Of a DNA stretch of 22,893 nucleotides, positions 8,291-16,959 are shown one piece after another. The first letter of the stretch is position 1. Each line of letters starts with the position of its first letter. Source of the stretch: Mesaphorura yosii (taxonomy: Eukaryota; Arthropoda; Collembola; Poduromorpha; Tullbergiidae); the NCBI GenBank assembly GCA_009869945.1, contig WIXG01000761.1, positions 1 to 22,893 on the forward strand. Direction: 5' to 3'. Below the pieces are notes generated by a model. That model was not told the DNA's origin and made no database searches. It saw only the letters and a list, made by a program, of their open reading frames with translations. The translations under genes and the position numbers were made by a program.

Positions 8291-9208
8291 AGAAAGGGCC
8301 GACGCTTGACGGCGATGGCCAAGTTAAATATCATTAAAGCAGGCTGGTGTGGGAATCCAGGCAGGACGAACTCAAGAATCGTGCGTGTGCGGCCGCAGCG
8401 GCAGGCACAGGCGCGAGGCTCGACCCGCTCTACATTCAACGATTCCTTTCGAGTGTCGGACTAATTTCGTTGAAACTCTGACAGGCGCAGGGCGCAGCCG
8501 GACGAAGGAACAAAAACAAAACAAAGTAGACAAAATACGAATTGTTTTCCTGCTGTGATATTTGAAATATGTTCAAGTTGGTTGAAGTTGAAACTGATGC
8601 CGTGCTTTTGAAGCTTTTGCTTTATGAATTAGAAAGCTGGTATCGATTTCTTGACAGATGTGTTATTTACAGGGTTTAGACTGTTTCTTGATATATTTAG
8701 CCATAAAATCGCATTAGTTGATGATTCACCGTTCACGTCGTACAGTGCAATACGATAAAGCAGCCAAGATATACGTAAAAAAACAGACCAGATTTAGTTT
8801 AGTTATCATGTGATCTCATTTAGTAAGCTAAAACCGTAACGTTAACTACAGCCGCATCGAAGATTACAGATGTAAATGTAAATATTTAAGTTCCTATCGC
8901 CTGTTGCGCAGTGCGCAGTACGCAGTTGTGCCTGCAGCCTACTTTAATTTAGAATCTCGAAGTGGAAGGTCAGTCATACTTTCAGTTGATACCCTGACCT
9001 TTGTTATCTACTCTACGTGCGTGCTATTTGAGGATACGACGACCAAAGCCTGGCCTGTGATTCATGATTCATCCTCATTTAATGCCTCCTTCCTAATGAA
9101 TCACGCTTACGACTATGAATGAACTCACAAGTGAATTCCAAGTCAAATCAAGCAGTCCGGAGGTGTAAATTGTGGTGTGAGCCGAGTTCGACCGATCAAC
9201 ACTGAATA
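8291..9208. other. Spacer upstream of SCPEP1
   Basis: About 900 nt with no supportable gene. It contains a small run of imperfect GCGCAGT/ACGCAGT units around 8907-8927 and a TATTTAAG element near 8882-8889 that might serve a promoter, but it is about 320 nt from the SCPEP1 start. A 72-aa frame at 8904-9122 lacks any recognisable feature. Confidence 0.4.
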
Positions 9209-10799
9209 ATGGGCAAAGTACCCTGGATTTTAATTGTCGCCGCATTCATTTACTCAGTTGGACTCTCAATTAAGTCAGCAGAAGGTTAGTCGATCATTTA
9301 TCAAGCACTTAAATCAAAAACGTTCCAACGGGGCATCCTACCTATAATTTTAATCTGTTTTTTAGGTTCCGTCCACAAAAATGTTGTTGGCAAACAGACT
9401 TGGAGCTACGTGCAAGTCCGACCGGGTGCGTTCATGTTCTGGTGGCTGTACTACACGACGGGGACCGAAGACTACACAAAACGCCCGCTCGTGTTGTGGC
9501 TGCAGGGCGGACCGGGTGCCTCGTCGACGGGCTTTGGCAATTTCGCCGAGATCGGACCGCTTGACGTGAACCTACAAAACAGATCTCATTCGTGGGTGAA
9601 TTACACCAACGTGCTCTTCGTCGACAACCCCGTCGGCTCCGGATTCAGCTACGTAAACGATACGAAACTTCTGGTCAAGAATAACACACAGATCGTCTCG
9701 GATTTGATGGAGATGCTGACCAAATTCCTGTTCAAGGTGCCAGAGTTCCAGACTGTGCCGCTGTACATCTTCTCCGAGTCGTATGGCGGAAAAATGGCGG
9801 CGCAATTCACGCAAAGACTGTACAAAACGATATCGAAAGGCAAGTTGAAGTGCAACCTGAAAGGAGTGGCCTTGGGGGATTCGTGGATCAGTCCCATCGA
9901 CTCAGTGCTCAGCTGGGGTCAATATTTATTCTCAACCGTAAGTTTAAAGCCCTATAACTTAAGTTATCAAACTTTCAACTGACTTGGCCACTTCGAATTG
10001 ATCTAATTTTTTTTACAGTCTTTGATCGATAACGCCGGTCTGGCGGCAATCACCTCCTCGGCGCAAGCGACGAAGGCCGCGCTGGACAAACAGCAGTACG
10101 AACAAGCCACGAAACTCTTCGAGACCACACAAGACGTGATTCGGAAGGCGACGAATGGAGTGAATTTCTACAACATTCTCCAGCAAGACGCGGGGGACCA
10201 ACTCCATGCCCATAAGAGCGACCTCCTCGCCCTCGCCGCTAAGCAACTGCAAGCCTACCACGGTGACAAACTCAGTGACCTGATGAACGGTCCAATAAAG
10301 CAGAAACTAAAGATAATCCCCGCCAACGTCACGTGGGGCGGGCAGAGCGAAGCCGTGTTTGCTGCCCTCGCCGGCGATTTTATGCGCCCCGTCATTCTCA
10401 ACGTGGAGTCGCTCCTGAACAACACGCCCGTGTCAGTCAACGTGTACACTGGACAGCTGGATCTCATCGTGAACACAATCGGAACGACGAGTTGGGTCGA
10501 AGGGCTTAACTGGGCAGGAATCGGGAGCTGGAAGAAGTCGAAGCGCCAGCCGCTCACGCTCACGCGCCAGAATACGACGGAGACAGAAGGATTTGTGAAG
10601 TCGTACAATAATTTTAATTTTTACTGGATTCTGAAGGCTGGACACATGGTAAATAGCAAATTCGACCCCGGCCTGTCACCAATTTTAGTAATGCAATTTG
10701 ACCTTTTAACGCTTTTGTTTTCAGGTTCCCGCTGACGCGCCGGAAACAGGCACAGAAATGCTGCAGTTAATCACGGCACTGAAGAAACCCCCAGGATAA
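9209..10799 (+). CDS. SCPEP1: Retinoid-inducible-type serine carboxypeptidase (peptidase S10), 4 exons, 450 aa
   Basis: Exons are 9209-9284, 9366-9937, 10019-10648 and 10725-10799. The three GT-AG introns are 81, 81 and 76 nt and all phases match. The start MGKVPWILIVAAFIYSVGLS is a signal peptide, so the enzyme enters the secretory or lysosomal route. S10 hallmarks are in order: WSYVQVRPGAFMFWWLYYTT, the oxyanion-hole region LWLQGGPGASSTGFGNFAEI, DNPVGSGFSYV, the nucleophile motif SESYGGK (Ser about 164), GQLDLIVNT with the catalytic Asp (about 364), and KAGHMVPADAP with the catalytic His (about 425). The His motif is split exactly by intron 3 between HM and VP, which supports the gene model. 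Length is close to the 452 aa of vertebrate SCPEP1. It removes C-terminal residues from peptides. All three catalytic residues are present, so it should be active. Confidence 0.95.
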
Positions 10800-11278
10800 T
10801 TCCTTTATTATTTTTCAATCATTTAGCATTGCAGTCAAGACGTCAGTTCAGCTACGCCGTAATTTAAGGTTTTAATTGTATTTCTTCGATATTTTCCTGT
10901 AAAACTGTACTGAACTCGCATTCTTAAACTTATTCTTATTCTACGTAGTATTTTATGGCTAAGGTCCGTATTTTGTGGTCAGTCGCTTAATAAAACCGCA
11001 AATTAAATTAAATCACTCGAGACTGTCGAGTCGAGACTTGAAACAAAGAAGTTAATCGACTGAATATAATTAATGACCATCGCCGACATGAAAACTTAAC
11101 ACTCTTTGAATAACCTTTCAATTAAACATTTCGTATGGTGTCATTTCTCAAAACTTCTAAATGGCTTATGTCTCGCATCTCAGTCGAAGAAGGTGACAAT
11201 TCTCTGCCAATTTCTGTCGATAGAAAGAACAACTGCTGCACTGCTTAATTCAAGAAGTTTACCGAAAGTAATTTAATT
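10800..11278. other. SCPEP1 3' UTR and spacer
   Basis: The first 190 nt are the presumed 3' UTR ending near the AATAAA at 10989-10994. The remainder leads to the first microprotein gene. It contains a short duplicated TCGAGACT (11017-11024 and 11031-11038) but no gene. Confidence 0.5.
10989..10994 (+). terminator. Poly(A) signal AATAAA for SCPEP1
   Basis: A canonical hexamer 190 nt downstream of the SCPEP1 stop, the only one in the expected range and orientation. Confidence 0.6.
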
Positions 11279-11416
11279 ATGATTGGAATCGATTGGTACC
11301 TCATCACGCTGTCAGCGTTGTTCGCAGTGGACGTCCTTATCAACCTGGTTTTGACTGTTTCGGTGGTTTACTCGAACTGCAAAAGATCCCGACGTGAAGC
11401 AAATTATGAATCCTGA
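11279..11416 (+). CDS. Single-span microprotein A, 45 aa (tandem paralogue of B)
   Basis: The ATG at 11279 opens a 45-codon frame ending in TGA at 11414-11416. It starts MIGIDWYLITLSALFAVDVL and continues with INLVLTVSVVYSNCKRSRRE. This is one hydrophobic helix (about 8-31) carrying a buried Asp18 and Asn22, followed by a basic tail (KRSRR), so a single membrane span with a positive end is likely. Its main support is the second frame at 11526, which encodes the same pattern (DW, L, AL, A, D, N, L-LTV in register): 16 of the first 36 aligned residues match by my count. It is too short for normal gene finders. No known family recognised. It could be a complete microprotein or a first exon of a longer gene. 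Confidence 0.55.
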   Translation: MIGIDWYLITLSALFAVDVLINLVLTVSVVYSNCKRSRREANYES

Positions 11417-11525
11417 AGCTGAAGACGCTCAAGAACTCCAACTTCAGACAAACTCAAACAGACAATCAAATTTTAATTGTAGAACTAATTAATTGCATTG
11501 TATTGCAGTATTGCATTGTAAACTC

Positions 11526-11705
11526 ATGATGATTGTCGTCGACTGGTTCCTCGTTGCACTGTGTGCCCTTTGTGCCGCTGACATCGCCACCAACTTAGCC
11601 CTGACGGTGACCCTGCTCTGCACCCGCAACCCTCGAACCGATTCGAACTCGCGTAGAGTCTACAAGATGCCTCGGCCCCAAAGTGAGCAACCAGCATTAA
11701 CTTAA
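11526..11705 (+). CDS. Single-span microprotein B, 59 aa (tandem paralogue of A)
   Basis: Two ATGs in a row (11526 and 11529) start the frame; the second aligns with the start of microprotein A. The protein begins MMIVVDWFLVALCALCAADI and continues with ATNLALTVTLLCTRNPR, then a polar basic tail ending PRPQSEQPALT. The hydrophobic helix with Asp and Asn four residues apart is shared with A. The frame is open upstream to 11493, but similarity to A begins only at the ATG. It ends at TAA 11703-11705, 58 nt from the end of the convergent Ly6-like gene. The pair (start to start 247 nt) looks like a recent-to-moderate tandem duplication of an undescribed microprotein gene. Membrane topology and role are unknown. 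Confidence 0.55.
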   Translation: MMIVVDWFLVALCALCAADIATNLALTVTLLCTRNPRTDSNSRRVYKMPRPQSEQPALT

Positions 11706-11763
11706 ACGTTTTAGTTTTAAGCCACAGCCCAGTCACAGCCACCGTCGCCGTCACATCTTTAAT

Positions 11764-12774
11764 TCAAGGCAAGTAAACTGATATCAGTAAAATCAGGAGC
11801 CCGCCACCACTGATCAGTACCCTAACACGCTTTTCTTTTTGTTCTTGGTGCACACAGGCGCCCGTACTCGCATCAGATTCGCCTGCCGCAGCAGCATCGC
11901 CCGCGTCCGAATTGCCATCTGGTGGATTGCAAGCTTCGATGTTAATTGTGCTCTCGTCACAGGCGGCTGGAGGAGCTGGAAGCTGATTCTTCGTATGGAC
12001 CATCTGTATCCTGGCTCGAACTGCTGCTGACGCGTAGGGGCTCATTACGATAGGGTTGCCGGAGCCTGAGCCGGCCCCCGTGTCCGTATCAGTCAAAGGG
12101 CCATCTTTACGGTCAAGAATAAGATTCTCCGAAGCCATTCCTCTCTCTATCGCTGCAGGAATTCCGGGGTTGTTCATATTTGGTCGCCCAACGACTTTAA
12201 TAAATTGGGGGGATTGTTCGCCAAATTCACCGACGAATCCTCCGATGCGGCCAGCGCCTCTTCCTCTTGAAATTGGCAAGTCGGGAATGTAACCTGCGCA
12301 GTAAAGCCATGATCCGATTAAATACGTTAATGCCGGCTGGAAAGAGGAATGAATTTTACCAAATTTTTCAGATTCATCTTCAATCTTAATGCAAATATAC
12401 TTCGACCTTGCTGAAGGCGACTGCGGCTTCAGGAGGGCATGCAATTTCGCCTGGAGCGACTGAACAACCCGATAAATCTCCTTTGAATTGTGGCAGGGAC
12501 TCACAGGACTGCTGCACACTACCTCCTCGGTCGCATCGCATTTGTCGCTCTTATACTCACAGATTTCACACGTTAAATTGAGCCCTGTTGACATTCAGCG
12601 GAGGCATTTGACATTTGAGTTTGCTTCTGGATTACTGGGCTGGAATTGAATTCTCTCTTTACCGTTCGGAGGATTGTCCCAGTACGCCAGCACGCCCGTG
12701 CCAAGCAAAGTCATGAGCGTCACCGTCAGCAGGAAACCCAAAATCCATTTATTGTAATTGCAGTTCAAGTTCAT
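11764..12774 (-). CDS. Ly6/uPAR-like (three-finger) surface protein, 3 exons, 288 aa
   Basis: Exons are 12774-12663, 12584-12360 and 12293-11764; GT-AG introns are 78 and 66 nt with matching phases. Exon 1 gives a signal peptide (MNLNCNYNKWILGFLLTVTL and on). Mature residues 43-68 show C-x2-C-x6-C-x7-C-x6-C (LTCEICEYKSDKCDATEEVV then CSSPVSPC), very close to the opening Cys spacing of Ly6/uPAR domains such as CD59. A sixth Cys follows at YIC (about 102). The usual closing Cys-rich end is replaced by a long Gly/Arg/Ser-rich insert and a later CDESTINIEACN, which may be a stretched version of the terminal CC..D.CN motif. The C-terminus is a hydrophobic 20-mer (VRVLISGGGLLILLISVYLP), fitting a GPI-attachment signal. 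Such proteins sit on the outer cell surface. Intron 2 has 66 nt, is a multiple of three and has no stop, so retention would add 22 residues. Confidence 0.65.
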
Positions 12775-13034
12775 CTTTGTACGTAGATAACTTTAATTAA
12801 TTAAATTATTACTTCTTCTTCCCGCTTGATTTTGATCGGCCGGCTTGTCTGCCCGCCAACTAATTTTGAGGAAACGCAATCAAAACCTAAGGCACGCAAG
12901 ATGCGATGCTTATTAAATTGTAGTCTTAGGAATATTCAATGTGGAACTTTAATGAACGCCTTGGATTTCTGTTCTAAATTACAAGAATGTGTACACAATA
13001 ATACAAATAACCGGCTAATTATAGTAAAATCCAA

Positions 13035-14307
13035 CTACACTTGAATTGACGGTCGTTTCTCTTCAGCCTGCAGGTTGATGTTTGTACTGGAAAATCCGGT
13101 GCCACCCTGCAACACAATAAGCACGCTTGAATTCCATCCCAAAAATCAAGTGATGGCACTGTTAAGCTTCAAGAACACAAAAACCACAAAATTACCCTTT
13201 GCAATGGAATGATGTCCTTCTCCGCCAGTTTCTCTCCTGTCAATGGATGCAGCCAGTCTTTCTTGACGATCTTCTCGACGCAATCCATCGTCACGACGTC
13301 CCCGCTGCAATTGCAATTGCCAACAATAGCAATTATCGGCCTAATTACTTCGTCCAGGCCAGCAGATCAGATTCCTGAGATTACTTACGTGGTTCTGATA
13401 ACGGCGGATTGAATCGAATTACTCAGCGTATCCCTCGTCACTGGGCAGCAATACCTCGCATCTTTAGCAATAAGCGACTTCTTATCGCTGCTGCCGCCCT
13501 CCTTAATCTCAGTGAATTTAACTGGGATCAGGTCCTTCATTTTCAGGGGATTTCCACTCATCGGACAGTAAACTGTTTTGTCCTGCAAATCAACAGCTTA
13601 CATGAATCTTAATTTATCTTTGCTATCGCTGCAGCCTGAAATAAACTTACTGGCTTTTGTATCAACGATTTCTTGGCCTCCGGTGTCTTTGAAGGTATCC
13701 AGAAACTTGGAACGTGGCTTTCCATTCCTGGCGCCATGTTTGAGATGGAAGGGCCCGCCACAGCTTCTGATAACGCCAAATACAAATTAGTATCATGACA
13801 AATCACAAAATCACTCAAACTGTCGGAAAACTTACTCTTGGGCTGGTATTCCTTGACAATGATATCACTTTCCTGCTTCTTGAAGGACGCAATCTCCTTA
13901 ACCCGATCCTCGAGGGCCGCCGAAGCCAGTTCCTCCTCCTCCCGCTTCTTCTCCTTCTCGTACTCCTTCAGCCGTCGGCTAACTTCATTTTTCTTGGTAA
14001 TGATGTACTCCAGGATCGATTCCTTGTCGTACAGATAGCCTTCAGGCCTAAAAAAAATACATAGACAAGAGACACAAATCAGGACTTAAACCACAGTTTG
14101 GACAATCAAGTTTGAGAACAACCCAACTTACGTTATCATCGGGTTTTTGCACGGTTGCAGCGATAAACAGCAGCAGTCAAAGTTTCGCAGCGAATCTTTG
14201 CCAAGGCGCTGTGAACTCGTCCCGTATCCGGACTGATTGGCATCCTTCTTCTTCTCGTGGTACGTGTAGACAGCTCCGGCGGTGCTGTTTCTGGCGTGGC
14301 GTGTCAT
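13035..14307 (-). CDS. NOSIP: Nitric oxide synthase-interacting protein homologue, 6 exons, 292 aa
   Basis: Exons are 14307-14132, 14047-13836, 13766-13651, 13582-13389, 13304-13196 and 13106-13035. Introns are 84, 69, 68, 84 and 89 nt, all GT-AG with matching phases, and the product is 292 aa (human protein 301 aa). The N-terminus MTRHARNSTAGAVYTYHEKK is the family signature. It is followed by FDCCCLSLQPCKNPMITPEG and LYDKESILEYI, the first half of the split U-box/RING-like domain; a charged helical segment (KKREEEELASAALEDRVKEI); FWIPSKTPEAK; and the C-terminal U-box half with YCPMSGNPLKMKDLIPVKF, YCCPVTRDTLSN, VVTMDCVEKIVKKDWLHPLT and DIIPLQRGGTGF. In animals NOSIP is a nuclear/cytoplasmic E3 ubiquitin ligase first found as a partner of nitric oxide synthase and also associated with spliceosomes. 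All conserved blocks are intact, so it should be functional. Confidence 0.96.
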
Positions 14308-14904
14308 TGGTCACCTATTCACAATGTCACTACTTTCTTAATCTCACATCAGCGGACACCACTGACGAGAATTAAACTGATCTTCAGAAATCTTCAGATA
14401 TTTTAGCTTGGACTTGCTAAAAACTGAATTCTTGCTAGTAACTCTTCGTATTTGGTATTCTCGTCTGAAAAAATGATTAGCTGTCAAAGATCCTATTTCA
14501 CTCCACAACAAAAATCACCAAATCGCCGTAAATTTTAATGTTAATTAGAGTTAACTTAACACTGACGAAAAGCACAATAGAAAGAGCCCACTACCTTTCC
14601 AATGAAGAACGCATAAAATGAATATTTGAAATTCGCCGAAACAGTGCTCTCAACTCATTCAAGAGAATGAGAAATTGCACAAAGCCAGGCGCTTCAAGCA
14701 TACAACCTTGAAAGCAGAAACCGACTAACTCGGGCGTGAATTACAATTGCAATTAAGTAATTATAGCAGCTGTTAATGTGATACGAATCAGTTTAATAAG
14801 TGAAATCAGCAACACACGCACAAAATTTCGGTTTATTCTTATCAGTCTAGTCAATACAGGCAACTGGTAAGGAATTTCGGTTTTAATTCGTCTCAATATT
14901 CTTA
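14308..14904. other. NOSIP upstream region and 3' flank of the beta-helix gene
   Basis: The right part is the 3' UTR of the minus-strand beta-helix gene and the left part the NOSIP promoter. No further gene is visible. The segment AATTTCGGTTT...TTCTTATCAGTC occurs twice (about 14825-14849 and 14873-14910), a partial local duplication across the beta-helix stop region. Confidence 0.45.
14832..14837 (-). terminator. Poly(A) signal AATAAA (minus strand) for the beta-helix gene
   Basis: Reads AATAAA on the minus strand, 68 nt beyond the TGA at 14907-14905, a normal distance for a 3' processing signal. Confidence 0.5.
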
Positions 14905-15949
14905 TCAGTCCACTCCGGCCGTGGCTGCTGGCACGACCCACCCGTTCGTCAAACTGCCTCCGTTCAGCACGACGTTATCATCGTAAATCACCGTCGAGTT
15001 GTCACACTGCGTCTGGGACGCCAAAAAGACTCCATACCCGTCCGAGCGCAGATCAAACACATTCTTCGCGATGACGTTCCTGCACCCGCTCACGCCTCCA
15101 TTCGGCATGTGGCTCCGAATCTGGATTCCGTCCTGCAGTGTGTAAACCCCGCGATTGTAGCGCACCGTGTACTCGTTTCCCTTGATGTCGATCCAGCTGT
15201 CGTCAAAGTTCACGTTGGACATGCCCACCCCGTTAAAGTAGTTGTGCTCGATGATCCCGCAGCAGGATCCTTCTTTTATGTCGATCGCCTCACCTGCGAC
15301 GTCGGGCCCGATCGTGTTGTAACGCACGACGTTGCGATCCGATCGATCTGGAGTGTTCGGCGAGCTCCACTTGCCGTTATCCGATCCGAGGTAGACTCCT
15401 TCGCCGAATCCGGGGCGCGTGCGCCCGGTATTGAATATCGTGCAGTTCTGGATCAGATTATCCGAGCTGAACTCCCGGACATGGATCCCCTCTTCGTTGA
15501 TATCGCGCACGACGAGGTTCTGGAGCACGTTGTTGCTCCCGCCAGTCACCATCACTCCCTTGGCGGCGTTGGCGAGCGTGAAATCCTGAAGAATGTACCA
15601 ACTCGCTTCCAGATTGAATGCCGTGCTCCAGCTGGAGATGATTGACCTTGTCCCGGAGCCTGTGCCGTGCACAATTAAGCAATAGTTAATTAATCACCCT
15701 TGCAGGAGTCAGCGCCAGATCCCCGCCCATTTTACCTTGAATTATAATCGGATTCTGCTGAGTTCCGCTGATTTCTGCTCGGAAGAAGCCGTAAAATTCG
15801 ACAGGGGCCAGCTGTACGGTGTCTCCGGGCACGATGCCACGCAGGGCAGCCTGGAATTCGGACGTGGTCGCAACATCCCAAACCCTGGCCTCAGTGAGAG
15901 CGGTCAAGGTCAAAGCGAGGAACTGGACGCAGAATGATTTCGATTTCAT
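14905..15949 (-). CDS. Secreted right-handed parallel beta-helix protein, pectate-lyase-like fold, 2 exons, 322 aa
   Basis: Exon 1 (15949-15736) encodes a signal peptide (MKSKSFCVQFLALTLTALTE) and a typical first coil (TSEFQAALRGIVPGDTVQLA, then ISGTQQNPIIIQG). A 76-nt GT-AG intron leads in phase to exon 2 (15659-14905). Exon 2 consists of repeated short beta-helix coils with Asn-rich turns: WYILQDFTLANAAKGVMVTG, NNVLQNLVVRDINEEGIHV, DNLIQNCTIFN, RNVVRYNTIG, GIIEHNYFNG, IDIKGNEYTVRYN, RNVIAKNVFD. This pattern marks the pectin/pectate-lyase and related carbohydrate-active superfamily. I cannot assign a specific lyase or hydrolase family or point to catalytic residues. Two Cys pairs (SCCG and GC) are consistent with secretion. 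Proteins like this are common in bacteria and fungi and patchy in arthropods, so horizontal origin is possible. The intron shows it is a resident animal gene now. Confidence 0.8.
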
Positions 15950-16959
15950 GGCTAATGTAATGGCAATTGATAACTGGACTCTGGGAATGCAACTTCCAAT
16001 TTATTTCTTGCGAACAAATTAATCAGCAAACAGCTAATTATGTAGTTAATTAATTGGCAGCAGGTTGCAGGTGATACTGATGTTAACTGATGAATGAGAA
16101 TTTTGATACATGACTAATCATTTAATCACTTGACATCGCAAACCCGCAAACCAAACGCTCTGCACCTTATCTGTTGTGTACGACTTTTTGTTCTCTGCAT
16201 AGAGAATTGAAATTTTCGTGCACACGAGACTGAGGGACTGGAACTCAAGAAGCAACCTAAATTCCTGGACTTGGCTGAGGACCTTCAAGTTGGATAATTT
16301 TCCAAAATATTGCTTAATAAAGTAAATTATGTTCGTGATGGACGGTGAAGAATCAAAGACTAGTGATGGTTAGTTTCTAAATTGAGCGCTAAGCCACAAT
16401 CAAATTAATTGAACAATCAACAAAATCCAAGCTTTAATATTAACTTTCAAACATTAAGCATTTAACCCTGCGGATTAAACCACGTAAGCTGCTGTGGTCT
16501 TAACTGTTAACCGTATTGGGTAATTATCTTGATTGGAGATTAGCCATAATGGAAATTACTAGTCAGGCACTCAAAATTGTCATTGTCAAGTGCCAGGTGC
16601 TTTGGTGACTTATCAGCACGAGTTATCGTGGCCGTGACTGCATTTCAGAGTCGTGAACGAGGACAACTGACGAATGTAATAGCAGTTAGCATTCAACAGT
16701 ACTTTGGAGAATGCAATCAGCATCAGCAAAGCAGACAGTAATAAACTGTGTGACAGTGACTGTGATAGGGCGGAGGAGAGACCAAAAGTACAATCCAGGT
16801 TTTCATCAGCAGATAATTGACATATCCTGCCGTGCTGAATGGTGACATCAAACATTTGATTTAAATTTCCTCTCTCCTTAAGAAATTATGGTTTCGCCAG
16901 AGTTCTCGTATCCAAAATTCCCTGTAATTAATGATTAGTGGCAGTGATAAGATCAGGTC
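15950..16959. other. Spacer between the divergent beta-helix and cadherin-mucin genes
   Basis: About 1 kb of AT-rich DNA between divergently transcribed genes, so it should hold both promoters. TGATAA/GATAAG motifs occur close to both start codons (about 15966-15971 on the minus strand and 16945-16953 on the plus strand), which could be GATA-factor sites, but such short motifs occur by chance. An 80-aa minus-strand frame at 16613-16855 has no family features. Confidence 0.4.

Noticed and set aside
15109..15645. 178-aa plus-strand frame
   Set aside because: Antisense shadow of the beta-helix exon, whose coils, signal peptide and splice phases are convincing on the minus strand.
16613..16855. 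80-aa minus-strand frame with a hydrophobic middle
   Set aside because: Isolated in a promoter-like spacer with no homology signal or conserved structure; likely chance.
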